Shown: positions 1-8,093 of the stretch, piece after piece | Numbering within the stretch: position 1 is the first letter of the stretch | Layout: every line of letters starts with the position of its first letter | From: J038 sp034437535 | Lineage (GTDB): Bacteria; Chloroflexota; Anaerolineae; Aggregatilineales; Phototrophicaceae | NCBI GenBank assembly: GCA_034437535.1 | Contig: DAOTTZ010000102.1 | Coordinates: forward strand, 1-64,000 | Reading direction: 5' to 3' | Length of the DNA: 64,000 nucleotides | Program-made: the position numbers and the translations under genes | The notes under the pieces: model-generated | Told to the model about the DNA's origin: nothing | The model's input: the letters and a program-made list of their open reading frames with translations, nothing else | The model's database searches: none

Positions 1-149
1 TAACATGATTGACCTGTCCTTTGATATTGGGTGGTGCTTTTATCTTATGGACAGGCTCAATCACCTCGAATTTACTCTTTGTAGCCTAATTGGCGCAAAA
101 TTTGGGTCTGAAAAATCGGTTTGTTTATACTGTTTTATCATCTGTAACG

Positions 150-476
150 TTATTCTGCCCGTTTGATCTCCGCTGTGGAGATGATCACGTCGGAGACTTC
201 TAACTTTGGATGCCCCATAAAGGTATCTGGTGGTAGCGTGCCAGAGCGAGCATGACCCTGCTTGAATTCTTCCGAGTTGATCCAGTTTTCATATGATTTA
301 CGATCTTCCCAGAAGGTCATCACGACGTAAGGATCATCGGGTGAACTCGGTTTGAGCAGGTTGAATGCGATGAACCCCGGCATGCCATCGACCAGTGAGG
401 CGCGGTTGGCAAAGGTCTCTTCGAAAGCGGCGGCATGTTCCGGGTTGACGGGGATACGGTTATTGACAACGATCAT
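150..476 (-). CDS. IsdG/HmoA-like heme-degrading monooxygenase
   Basis: This 108-residue protein has the antibiotic-biosynthesis-monooxygenase (ABM) fold pattern of the IsdG/HmoA family. These are cytoplasmic dimers that open the heme ring and release iron. Asn6, Trp65 and His75 sit where IsdG has its Asn7-Trp67-His77 catalytic triad, with the same Trp-to-His spacing of ten. The length is typical. It is the last gene of a heme-transport operon: its ATG follows the ATPase stop codon after three bases, and the Shine-Dalgarno GAGGA overlaps the end of the ATPase gene. The context supports use of imported heme as an iron source. A non-heme ABM enzyme remains possible, but the triad and neighbours favour heme. 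Confidence 0.8.
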   Translation of the reverse strand: MIVVNNRIPVNPEHAAAFEETFANRASLVDGMPGFIAFNLLKPSSPDDPYVVMTFWEDRKSYENWINSEEFKQGHARSGTLPPDTFMGHPKLEVSDVIISTAEIKRAE

Positions 477-479
477 AAT

Positions 480-1286
480 TTATTCCTCCACAAGTTCAGA
501 TGTTGTAATTGGAACGATTAATGGGCGATTATGCAAGGGGTGATTGATGACCATCACCGGCATATTGAACGCGGTGTTGATGGTTTCGGTCGTTAGCACG
601 TCCTGGGTTGGCCCATGATTCAGCCGTTCGCCATCCTTCAAAACCGTGATGCGGTCGGCATATTCCGCCGCGATGTTGAGATCGTGCAAGATGACGAAGA
701 CCGCGACTTGATTATCAGCGAATTCGCGGGCGATTTGCAAGGTCTTATGTTGATGAGTCAGATCCAGGTTGTTGGTTGGCTCATCCAATAGCAGGTAACG
801 CGGCATATCGTTGACCGGTTCCCAAATTTGGGTTAGCACGCGGGCCAATTGTACCCGCTGGCGTTCCCCGCCGGAAAGCGTGGTATATAGACGGTCTTCC
901 AGGTGTAAGACCTCGCACTCTTGTAAGGCGGCCTGCGCGATCTCATAATCACGGCGGCTTTCTCGCCCGCTTGTATGTGGTCCGCGCCCCATCAAGACGA
1001 CCTGTAACACGGTGAAGCCAAACGTCAGGTTACTGGATTGTGCCAGGATGCCCCGCACTCGCGCCCGATCACGGAGCCGCCACTGCCGCAGAGGCTTGCC
1101 ATTCATCAAGACGGACCCATGCTCTGGTTTGAGATCGCCGCTGAGTGCCTTCAGCAGGGTGGATTTCCCGGCTCCGTTCGGCCCGATGACGGCGTGAATC
1201 TCGCCGGGATATACTTCGATAGAGATGTCACGGATTAAATACTTGTCTTTGACGGTTACGGTTAGATCAATGCCTTGTAATGTCAT
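480..1286 (-). CDS. hmuV: Heme ABC transporter ATP-binding protein HmuV
   Basis: This is the cytoplasmic ATPase of a FecCD/BtuC-type importer, 268 residues. Visible motifs are Walker A GPNGAGKST near residue 35, signature LSGGERQRVQLARVL, Walker B YLLLDEPTNNLD and the H-loop in ILHDLN. The wording of the signature and D-loop region resembles HmuV heme ATPases more than siderophore FecE proteins, but sequence alone cannot settle the substrate. The start codon overlaps the permease stop by four bases (ATGA), so translation is probably coupled. The IsdG-like gene downstream and HmuT-like gene upstream support heme as cargo. Confidence 0.9.
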   Translation of the reverse strand: MTLQGIDLTVTVKDKYLIRDISIEVYPGEIHAVIGPNGAGKSTLLKALSGDLKPEHGSVLMNGKPLRQWRLRDRARVRGILAQSSNLTFGFTVLQVVLMGRGPHTSGRESRRDYEIAQAALQECEVLHLEDRLYTTLSGGERQRVQLARVLTQIWEPVNDMPRYLLLDEPTNNLDLTHQHKTLQIAREFADNQVAVFVILHDLNIAAEYADRITVLKDGERLNHGPTQDVLTTETINTAFNMPVMVINHPLHNRPLIVPITTSELVEE

Positions 1287-2416
1287 GCCAAAGTTCTACG
1301 CCTCCGGTCGCGTAACAATAAGAAGATGAAAAATGGTGCGCCGATTAAGGCGGTGACAACCCCCAGCGGAATTTCACCGGTGGCCCCGCTACGGGCGATT
1401 AGATCCGCGCAGACCAACAAGATCGAGCCGAGTAAGGCCGACCCTGGGATCACATAACGATGATCCGGGCCGACCAGCATCCGTGTGAGATGGGGGACGA
1501 CCAGGCCGATAAAGCCGATGATACCGGCGACCGCCACCCCGGCCCCCACAGCAACTGCCGCGATAATCACGATGAGTTGCTTGGTTCGTTCTACGTTGAA
1601 ACCCAGGTGTTCGGCTTCCATATCACCGAGCAGTAAGGCATTTAACGGGCGTGCCAGCAAGAACATAGGGGCGACGGCGACCACGATAAACGGCAAAACT
1701 AACCGCACTTTTTCCCAGGTCGCGCCGACCAGACTGCCCAGATTCCAGAACGTGATGTCACGGATTTCGGCATCACCCGTCTGGGAGATCAACATGCCGA
1801 TGCCGGCTCCGGCCATCGCGTTGAGCGCGATCCCGGCCAGGAGCATGGTCGCGACATTGGTACGCCCGGCAATGGTCGCGATCTGGTAAATACTAAAGGT
1901 GGTGATTAACCCGCCGATGAACGCGGCGAAGGGTAGGTAAGCACTTAAGCCGAACACGATTGCCAGGGCCGCGAAGAACGCCGCCCCGCCGGAAATACCG
2001 ATCAAGCCAGGGTCGGCCAGTGGATTACGAAACATGCCCTGGATCAGTGTGCCCGCCGCCGCTAATGATGCACCGATTAGAACTGCCAGCGTGACACGCG
2101 GCAAGCGGATGTTCAACAACACGCCATCTTGCCGGGGAGATTCATACTCTGCTGGGATGTTAAACACACCGTCCCCCACCGGGATCGCCAGATCAAAGCC
2201 AGGGCGGATGCCGAAGCGATCAAGCAAAATTGTGATGGCTTGATCCGGGTGGATGGTCACCTGGCCAGTGCCCGCAGAGACGATGACGGCGGCCACCAGC
2301 GCGATACTCAATAGAATCAGCACTACGAAGCCGCGCCGTTCCATCACCCTAATTTGGGAGCGTTCGCTATCGGCTCCGCGTCTTTGCTGGGGGCTGGTTT
2401 CGCTGATTGACGCCAT
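1283..2416 (-). CDS. hmuU: Heme ABC transporter permease HmuU (FecCD family)
   Basis: A 377-residue polytopic inner-membrane protein of the FecCD/BtuC permease family, which forms the dimeric channel for heme, B12 or siderophores. About nine to ten hydrophobic segments are visible. Family hallmarks include LPRVTLAVLIGASLAAAGTL followed by QGMFRNPLADPGLIGIS, and GIIGFIGLVVPHLTRMLVG near the C-terminal coupling region. It starts inside the stop of the binding-protein gene (TGATG) and ends overlapping the ATPase start, so the three transport genes are tightly coupled. The first 25 residues are polar and charged, an N-terminal extension before the first membrane helix. Confidence 0.92.
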   Translation of the reverse strand: MASISETSPQQRRGADSERSQIRVMERRGFVVLILLSIALVAAVIVSAGTGQVTIHPDQAITILLDRFGIRPGFDLAIPVGDGVFNIPAEYESPRQDGVLLNIRLPRVTLAVLIGASLAAAGTLIQGMFRNPLADPGLIGISGGAAFFAALAIVFGLSAYLPFAAFIGGLITTFSIYQIATIAGRTNVATMLLAGIALNAMAGAGIGMLISQTGDAEIRDITFWNLGSLVGATWEKVRLVLPFIVVAVAPMFLLARPLNALLLGDMEAEHLGFNVERTKQLIVIIAAVAVGAGVAVAGIIGFIGLVVPHLTRMLVGPDHRYVIPGSALLGSILLVCADLIARSGATGEIPLGVVTALIGAPFFIFLLLRDRRRRTLA

Positions 2417-3711
2417 CAGTCTACCGGGACTAATTCAGCGTCAATGACATGCACGACGCCGTTCTCCCCGGCTTGATCGGCCAGGATAATCGTCGCTTGA
2501 TCGTTGATCTGCAAGACGCCGTCTTGAACAGTGATACCGAGTGACTCGCCGGAAAGGGTCGTCAGGCTCTGGCCGTCTAGTTCACGTAGATCATCAGTGG
2601 TGTAGGTGCCTTCTACGATGTGGTAACGCAAGGCTTGCGCCGGTGCGTCGAAGTCTGCCGGGAGCGCGTCATTAGTCGGCGCAAACACGGTAAATTCTGT
2701 ATCTGTGCTGAGGGTGGATTCAACACCGCCGGCAAGCAGGGCCTGCTGGAACTGTTCTAAGTCCGGCTCTAACCGGATGACTGCTGAGACCGGGCGCGGC
2801 AGGTCTTCGTGGAGCAGGTAAGCCAGGTCGAGGATGGCTTCGCCCAGACGGGGCGTAAAGCCGAAGAGATAAAGCTCATCCATGCCTTCATACACAATAC
2901 GCTGGTTCTGGGCGGCGGGCGTCAGCGAGATCCCCGGCAATTCCAGGAAGGACGCGAAGCCGCCGACTCGCTCGACGCTCAGTGTGGTGGTGAGGATGAC
3001 ATCGGGTGCGGCGGCGACGATGGCTTCGGACGACATCGGAATGTAATTTTGTGTCTGTTGGACGGCGTTTTCTGCATTGACTAGATTCAACATATTGTTG
3101 GCACCGGAATTAATGCCGAAGACACCGGTCGCGATGCTACTCCCTGCAAATACGATCATCACACGCGGGCGATCTTCGATGGTCGCCGTTAACATCTGGG
3201 CTTGCTCAATGTCGGCCCGCATCTCGGTGATGATGGACTCGCCCTCGGTTTCTTTGCCCAGGGCAGTCGCAATTGTAAGGATCTTTTCCTCTGCGCCAGC
3301 CAGGGTGTCCTCTGCCGGGACGATCAACACGGTGACGCCGGCCCCTTCCAACTGTTGTAAGGTTTCCAGCGGGCCAGCGTCTTCAGTCGTGATAATGAGC
3401 GTTGGATTATAAGCCAGGATCGGCTCTGCGGAGAGAAAGCGCAAATAGCCGATGATCGGGTTATCCAGGGCTTGCGGTGGGTAAATGCTGGACTCATCGA
3501 CGGCGATGATGTTTTCATCTAACCCCAACTCATAGACGACTTCAGTGACGGCCCCGCCGATGGTAATGATGCGCGAGAGATCGGTGATGGTGACGGTTTC
3601 GCCGTTTGCGTCGGTGACGGTGTACGGTGGGCCTGGTTCTTCTTGTGCCTGACTGCTGGCCGCGCCGAACACTAACGGTAAAATTAGCGCGATCCACACT
3701 ATACGTCTCAT
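2416..3711 (-). CDS. hmuT: HmuT-like heme-binding protein fused to a fasciclin (FAS1) domain
   Basis: This exported binding protein has 431 residues, against about 280-330 for ordinary HmuT. Residues 1-22 look like a signal peptide ending in SQA-QEE. Residues 30-305 match HmuT/BtuF helical-backbone proteins: GGAVTEVVYELGL, then IAVDESSIYP, then GYLRFLSAEPIL and TTEDAGP, all characteristic of HmuT. From about residue 312 to the end there is a complete FAS1 domain, with FTVFAPTNDALP (H1 box), YHIVEGTYTTDDL, and a C-terminal VHVIDAELVP (H2 box). No stop codon or frameshift separates the two parts. Heading the heme operon, it should capture heme outside the membrane; the fasciclin part may add cell-surface or matrix binding (inference). 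Confidence 0.88.
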   Translation of the reverse strand: MRRIVWIALILPLVFGAASSQAQEEPGPPYTVTDANGETVTITDLSRIITIGGAVTEVVYELGLDENIIAVDESSIYPPQALDNPIIGYLRFLSAEPILAYNPTLIITTEDAGPLETLQQLEGAGVTVLIVPAEDTLAGAEEKILTIATALGKETEGESIITEMRADIEQAQMLTATIEDRPRVMIVFAGSSIATGVFGINSGANNMLNLVNAENAVQQTQNYIPMSSEAIVAAAPDVILTTTLSVERVGGFASFLELPGISLTPAAQNQRIVYEGMDELYLFGFTPRLGEAILDLAYLLHEDLPRPVSAVIRLEPDLEQFQQALLAGGVESTLSTDTEFTVFAPTNDALPADFDAPAQALRYHIVEGTYTTDDLRELDGQSLTTLSGESLGITVQDGVLQINDQATIILADQAGENGVVHVIDAELVPVD

Positions 3712-3749
3712 GGACTATCGCTCCAAGCGTTGATTGGTCGTTTTGTGTA

Positions 3750-3755
3750 ATTATA
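3750..3755 (-). promoter_or_regulatory. Putative -10 box of the heme operon
   Basis: On the minus strand this is a perfect TATAAT about 39 bases before the hmuT start, in an AT-rich stretch. No good -35 is seen at 16-18 bases. I looked for a Fur or DtxR operator around it and found no convincing palindrome. Confidence 0.45.
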
Positions 3756-3836
3756 CCGATGTTTCGCTTAAGATTTCTATAGTTTTCATTTGATTTATCA
3801 TCAGAATTGTGCGGATAGAAGCGGTTATAGGCCGTC

Positions 3837-3845
3837 TGCTATAAT
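3837..3845 (+). promoter_or_regulatory. Extended -10 promoter of punA
   Basis: TGCTATAAT is a perfect -10 box with the TGn extension. It ends 30 bases before the punA ATG. There is no clear -35 at 17 bases, as expected for an extended -10 promoter. An AAAGGA ribosome-binding site follows. Confidence 0.6.
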
Positions 3846-3875
3846 CAGATCGAACGGAAAGGACAGAATGGCACC

Positions 3876-4706
3876 ATGACACAAACAGATTATCAAGCCG
3901 CGCTGAGCGCGATAAAACAACAAACCGATATGACGCCGGAGATCGGGTTAGTTCTTGGTTCCGGGTTAGGCCAGTTGGCCGACCAGTTGGAAGATCGAGT
4001 CGCCATCCCCTATGAAGATATTCCCGGTTGGCCGGTCGCTACGGTACACGGTCATAGTGGGCAGTTGGTGCTGGGCACGCTGGAAGGCAAGCCGGTCGTC
4101 GCGCAACAGGGCCGCGCCCATTTTTATGAAGGCTACAGCCAGCAAGAGATCACCTATCCCATCCGGGTGATGCACGCCCTCGGCATCCAGACCTTGATTT
4201 TGACGAATGCCGCCGGTGGGTTGAACCAGACCTTCAGCGCGGGGGATGTGATGTTGATTACCGATCACATCAATTTCATCGGCCTGGCCGGGATGAACCC
4301 ACTCATCGGGCCGAACGATGACCGGGTGGGGCCGCGTTTTCTGGGCATGTCGCAGACGTATGACCGTGATCTGCGGCAGTTGGCCCAGTCCGTCGCACAG
4401 GAGCAAGCGATGATACTGCGTGAAGGGGTCTACGTCTGCCTGGCCGGGCCGACGTTTGAGACACCGGCGGAAGTGCGGATGCTCCGTACATTAGGGGCAG
4501 ATGCCGCCGGGATGTCTACCGTGCCAGAAGTGATCGTCGCCCGGCACGCGGGCTTGCGGGTGATGGCGTTTTCCGGGATCACCAATGAGGCGATTGATAC
4601 GCTGGATACTGAGCTGGATACCAACCACGAGGAAGTGCTGGAAACGGGTAAAGTCATCGTTCCCAAGCTCACGGCCATCCTGAAAGGGGTTTTGAGGAGA
4701 CTTTAA
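3876..4706 (+). CDS. punA: Purine nucleoside phosphorylase
   Basis: This 276-residue enzyme of the trimeric PNP/MTAP family splits purine nucleosides with phosphate into base and pentose-1-phosphate in purine salvage. Motifs: GLVLGSGLGQLAD (phosphate loop), ATVHGHSGQLVLG, AQQGRAHFYEGY, LTNAAGGLN, and GMSTVPEVIVARHAGLRV followed by FSGITNEA with the base-binding Asn. The length is typical of the family. The ATG is supported by an AAAGGA ribosome-binding site and an extended -10 promoter 30 bases upstream. The next gene begins directly at the base after its stop codon. Confidence 0.95.
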   Translation: MTQTDYQAALSAIKQQTDMTPEIGLVLGSGLGQLADQLEDRVAIPYEDIPGWPVATVHGHSGQLVLGTLEGKPVVAQQGRAHFYEGYSQQEITYPIRVMHALGIQTLILTNAAGGLNQTFSAGDVMLITDHINFIGLAGMNPLIGPNDDRVGPRFLGMSQTYDRDLRQLAQSVAQEQAMILREGVYVCLAGPTFETPAEVRMLRTLGADAAGMSTVPEVIVARHAGLRVMAFSGITNEAIDTLDTELDTNHEEVLETGKVIVPKLTAILKGVLRRL

Positions 4707-5537
4707 GTGGTGGAATCAATTGCGTTTTTTATCGAACAGACATCAATTGGCTTATACATTTTCGTCGGCATTGGCCTGGTGTGGTACATCCGCAAGTGGT
4801 TGATGGCAGGCTACGCTTACCGGGCGACAAACTTCGAGCTTGAGCGCGATTATGCCCGCGATCAACGCTCCGGTGCATTATTTGCGGTCGTGCTTTTCCT
4901 GGAGATCGGTTTGATTGTCGCCGGTGTGGAGAACGTCGTCGTGCCTACCATCCGGGAAGACCGTGAGGTCGTCGCCGCGATCCAGGCGATTGAGGCCGAC
5001 GATGAAGAAGATCAGGGGCCAATCGATGATGGCGTCTTCGCGACCAGCACCCCGCCAGCGGAGGTTCGACCACCGTCGATTGATGCCAGTGGTGTTGAAC
5101 TGGGTGATGATGATCAGTTGGCGGTCTTTGTCACGCCGACTTTAACCCCGACCCCGGTGGGGACGATTGAACCGAACGCGCCCGATGTTGTGGGGTGTGA
5201 TACACCTAACGCCACCTTACAGATCCCGGCAAATGGTATGCGTGTGTTCCAGGTGGTGCCGGTGCGGGGTACTGCTTATGCGGAAGACTTCAGCGAATAT
5301 AAGTTGGAAATTTCCGGCCCGCAGACTCTTAACAACTTTTTGGTCGTGGCGAGTGACACCTTCCCGGCGGAAGAACTGACCACCTTGAGCCAGTTCAACC
5401 CGGATCCTTACGAACCGGGTACGTATCTTTTCCGGTTGACCGTGTTCGACAGTGCCCAGACGTTGGTGGCGGCCTGCCAGGTGACGATCTATCTGAGCCG
5501 TCCGATTCCGACTGCGACACCACTCAGCGGGAGTTAA
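4707..5537 (+). CDS. Membrane-anchored protein with extracytoplasmic domain, unknown function
   Basis: I do not recognise a family for this 276-residue protein. Two hydrophobic helices (about residues 14-30 and 51-72) flank a basic cytoplasmic loop. An acidic stretch (EADDEEDQG) and a Thr-Pro linker (TPTLTPTP) follow. The C-terminal half (about 155-265) is beta-rich with two cysteines (GCDTP and AACQV) that could pair, resembling an Ig-like fold outside the membrane. It ends in another Pro-Thr tail. The start is a GTG placed directly after the punA stop, so translation is probably coupled to punA. Thr-Pro linkers of this type are common in Chloroflexota surface proteins. Confidence 0.75.
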   Translation: MVESIAFFIEQTSIGLYIFVGIGLVWYIRKWLMAGYAYRATNFELERDYARDQRSGALFAVVLFLEIGLIVAGVENVVVPTIREDREVVAAIQAIEADDEEDQGPIDDGVFATSTPPAEVRPPSIDASGVELGDDDQLAVFVTPTLTPTPVGTIEPNAPDVVGCDTPNATLQIPANGMRVFQVVPVRGTAYAEDFSEYKLEISGPQTLNNFLVVASDTFPAEELTTLSQFNPDPYEPGTYLFRLTVFDSAQTLVAACQVTIYLSRPIPTATPLSGS

Positions 5538-5624
5538 CGGGTTGTTTGCATCGCGTTACCGTATTTCTTATGTTAGCGGTTTATGCTGAGGGCATTAATC
5601 AGTGAGTGAGGTAGGGTAGTTTCC

Positions 5625-6311
5625 ATGATTTTTGATCCAACCTATATCTGGCTGGTGTTGATCCCTAGTTTAGTTTTATCTGCTGGTGCCCAGTGGTATG
5701 TGTCGTCGTCGTTCCGCAAGTGGGGCGAACGCCGCAATAGCCTGGGCTTAACAGGGCAACAGATCGGCCAACGCTTAACCCGGTCGATTGACCTGGGGAA
5801 CGTCCGCTTTGAAGGCACGCCGGGCCAACTGACCGATCATTATGATCCATCTGGTCATGTGGTGCGGATGTCGCAGGACATCGCCACCAAACCATCAGTG
5901 GCGGCGATGGCAATTGTAGCGCACGAACTGGGCCATGCTCAACAGTACGTGCAAAAATCACCGTTCATCGCCATGCGGAGCTTTCTCGTCCCGGCGATGC
6001 GCTTCAGCCCGATAGCCGCCTACGCGCTGATCTTCATCGGCTTGATCTTCCAGATGACCGGGCTAGCCTGGTTAGGTATCGGATTTTTCGGGATTGTCGT
6101 GCTGTTTATGTTGCTGACGTTGCCGGTAGAATTTGACGCCAGCCGGCGCGGGTTAAAGATGCTGGAGCAAAGCGGGTTGATGCAGGATACGCAAGATCAA
6201 AATGGATCGCGGGCCATGCTCACAGCGGCGGCCTTAACCTACGTCGCCGCGTTTGTCTCCGCTTTGTTGACGTTGCTTTATTACCTGTCGCTGGTGCAGT
6301 CATCCCGCTAG
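5625..6311 (+). CDS. YugP-type membrane zinc metallopeptidase
   Basis: This 228-residue protein matches the Zn_peptidase_2 (YugP) family of small membrane metallopeptidases. An N-terminal membrane helix (residues 4-24) is followed by the conserved region with GQQIGQRL and the zinc motif HELGHA near residue 105. More membrane helices follow (about 120-180, and the C-terminal 20 residues), with the EFDASRRGLKML segment that in this family supplies the third zinc ligand. Physiological substrates of the family are poorly known. It stands alone between punA-orf and a strong hairpin terminator. Confidence 0.87.
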   Translation: MIFDPTYIWLVLIPSLVLSAGAQWYVSSSFRKWGERRNSLGLTGQQIGQRLTRSIDLGNVRFEGTPGQLTDHYDPSGHVVRMSQDIATKPSVAAMAIVAHELGHAQQYVQKSPFIAMRSFLVPAMRFSPIAAYALIFIGLIFQMTGLAWLGIGFFGIVVLFMLLTLPVEFDASRRGLKMLEQSGLMQDTQDQNGSRAMLTAAALTYVAAFVSALLTLLYYLSLVQSSR

Positions 6312-6324
6312 CGATGTGATGCAA

Positions 6325-6354
6325 CAAGACCCGCGCCACAGCGGGTCTTGTGTT
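6325..6354. terminator. Bidirectional hairpin between convergent genes
   Basis: A perfect 10-bp stem (CAAGACCCGC with GCGGGTCTTG) encloses a 6-base loop. It lies between the peptidase gene (plus, ends 6311) and the response regulator (minus, ends 6363). A short T-rich tail (TGTTTA) follows on the plus strand. Confidence 0.75.
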
Positions 6355-6362
6355 TAGTCGGG

Positions 6363-6734
6363 TTAATCTCCTGGTTTTGTTAGATAGAGCGCGACTGTAT
6401 CCAATAGTTCCCGCCGGCTGACAGGTTTGGCGAGGTAGCCATCACACCCGGCTTCAAGAAAACGCTCGCGGTCACCAAACATCGCGTTTGCCGTCAAGGC
6501 GATGATCGGAATGTGGCTCATTGATGGGTCAGATTTGATGCGGGATGTGGCCTCCATGCCGTCAATATCGGGCAAGTTGATGTCCATCAAGATGAGGTCC
6601 GGCATCTCGCGGGCGGCGACCGCCAGCCCGGTACGACCATCTAATGCTTCGATCATCTCATAGCCCCCGGTTGAGAGCATCTTCTGAACCAATCGCATGT
6701 TTTGTGGGTTATCTTCTATGTAGAGTATTTTCAT
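6363..6734 (-). CDS. Single-domain response regulator (CheY/DivK type)
   Basis: A 123-residue stand-alone receiver domain. The phospho-acceptor is Asp51 in LILMDINLPDIDG; the acidic pocket is Glu7-Asp8, the switch Thr81 and the conserved Lys103 in LAKPV. There is no output domain, so it must act through protein contacts or phosphorelay, like DivK or Spo0F. No kinase gene is adjacent; the nearest kinase in the window is near 31.4 kb. The ribosome-binding site before this ATG is weak. A good AAAGGAGG further upstream is followed by no in-frame start, so the start is slightly uncertain. Confidence 0.9.
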   Translation of the reverse strand: MKILYIEDNPQNMRLVQKMLSTGGYEMIEALDGRTGLAVAAREMPDLILMDINLPDIDGMEATSRIKSDPSMSHIPIIALTANAMFGDRERFLEAGCDGYLAKPVSRRELLDTVALYLTKPGD

Positions 6735-6912
6735 CCGGTTTCGCGCAAGGCATTTGCCGTTGAGATAGTATGGCCTTCGCGTTTTCCTCCTTTGCTGTTG
6801 TCAAAACCCACAACATTGTCCTATGATTATTACGAATTAAGTTTCGATGCTGTGTTAATGATGCGTTATTATTCCACATCATATCACGTTGAGTCATGAA
6901 GAAGAATAAATG

Positions 6913-8091
6913 TTATGGAGTATCGTTGGGGTCGTTAGAGGATTGGAATAGGTCACGCAGGAATTCTCGTAGACGACGCCACCACACACGCACATTGACC
7001 AGTTGATAACCAAACTGCCGTCTTTGCTCTCGCAGACGGTTGACTTGTCTTTCACCAGGTTGGGGCAGGCTCCACTTGATGGCAGTCGCCGCCCACGTCA
7101 GCCCACCGCCGAAGCCGATCAAAACGATGTGGTCACCCGCGTTGATGCGCCGTTCTTGAATCGCCTCATACAATGCCAGCGGAATCGACGCGGCGGAGGT
7201 GTTGCCATAATGATCGAGATTGCTCATAAAGCGTTCGCGCTCGACGCCTAGACTGCGGGCGGCGGCCTGGATGATCCGTTCGTTGGCTTGATGCGGGATA
7301 ATGAGCTTTACATCATCCAACGTGATTCCGGCCAGGCGGCAGGCTTCCAGCACACTATCGCCGATGACCCGTGTCGCGAACTTAAAGACCTCACTGCCGT
7401 GCATGTACATCTTGTGCAGGCGATAATCACTCAGGCCGTCTATCGACCGGATCTCCGGGTTGTTGAGTGTTGGGATTGCCAGCAGATTCGCCCCGGAGCC
7501 ATCCGACCGGAGGACGCTCGAAAGCACACCGCCCGGTTCTCTGGCGGCCTGTAAGACGACCGCGCCCGCGCCATCCCCAAACAGAATACACGTACTGCGA
7601 TCTTGCCAGTCGAGCACACGGCTCATGGTCTCGGTACCGATGACCAGGGCCGTTTCGATACTGCCGGAGCGAATCGCCTGGGACGCCATATCCAGCGCAT
7701 AGACGAAGCCGCTACAGGCCGCGCTCAGGTCAAAGGCACCGGCAGTCTGGGCACCCAGGGCATGTTGAACCAGACTCGCGGTGCTAGGGAAGATGTTCTC
7801 TGGCGTGCTGGTGGCGACGACAATGAGATCAATTTCGCTCGGCAAAATATCGGTGTAGGATAGTGCTTCCTTCGCGGCCTGCACGCCCAACCAGGCGGTG
7901 GTCTCGCGTTCAGTCGCGACTCGCCGTTCTTTGATGCCGGTGCGCGATTGGATCCATTCGTCGCTGGTTTCCAGGATGGCGGCGATGTCGTCGTTAGTGA
8001 GGACGGTTTTTGGCACACGCATGCCCCAGCCGACGATATGCGCGAAGATACTGGATTGTTGCCTTATATCACGAGTCTTGCGCCGGGCCAT
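6913..8091 (-). CDS. fabH: 3-oxoacyl-ACP synthase III (FabH) with C-terminal extension
   Basis: FabH starts fatty-acid synthesis by condensing acyl-CoA with malonyl-ACP. The catalytic triad is visible: Cys126 in DLSAACSGF, His in IIPHQANERI, and Asn in HYGNTSAASIP. At 392 residues it is 60-70 longer than usual FabH (about 320). The extra length is a 15-residue N-terminal lead and a 50-residue C-terminal tail after the final strand, rich in Arg and Trp. It lies two bases after fabF and is surely co-transcribed. The ribosome-binding site is weak, so translational coupling to fabF is likely. Confidence 0.92.
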   Translation of the reverse strand: MARRKTRDIRQQSSIFAHIVGWGMRVPKTVLTNDDIAAILETSDEWIQSRTGIKERRVATERETTAWLGVQAAKEALSYTDILPSEIDLIVVATSTPENIFPSTASLVQHALGAQTAGAFDLSAACSGFVYALDMASQAIRSGSIETALVIGTETMSRVLDWQDRSTCILFGDGAGAVVLQAAREPGGVLSSVLRSDGSGANLLAIPTLNNPEIRSIDGLSDYRLHKMYMHGSEVFKFATRVIGDSVLEACRLAGITLDDVKLIIPHQANERIIQAAARSLGVERERFMSNLDHYGNTSAASIPLALYEAIQERRINAGDHIVLIGFGGGLTWAATAIKWSLPQPGERQVNRLREQRRQFGYQLVNVRVWWRRLREFLRDLFQSSNDPNDTP

Positions 8092-8093
8092 TG

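Noticed and set aside
1485..1889. 134-residue open frame opposite the heme permease
   Set aside because: Thr/Ala/Pro-rich antisense translation of membrane-protein codons; not a gene.
3712..3875. Fur-type operator for the heme operon
   Set aside because: The region is AT-rich, but no 19-bp Fur-like or DtxR-like palindrome could be made out.
6709..6897. 62-residue minus-strand open frame ahead of the response regulator
   Set aside because: No ribosome-binding site at its start, overlaps the regulator start region, and resembles no protein. A TTGACA nearby lacks a -10 at proper spacing.
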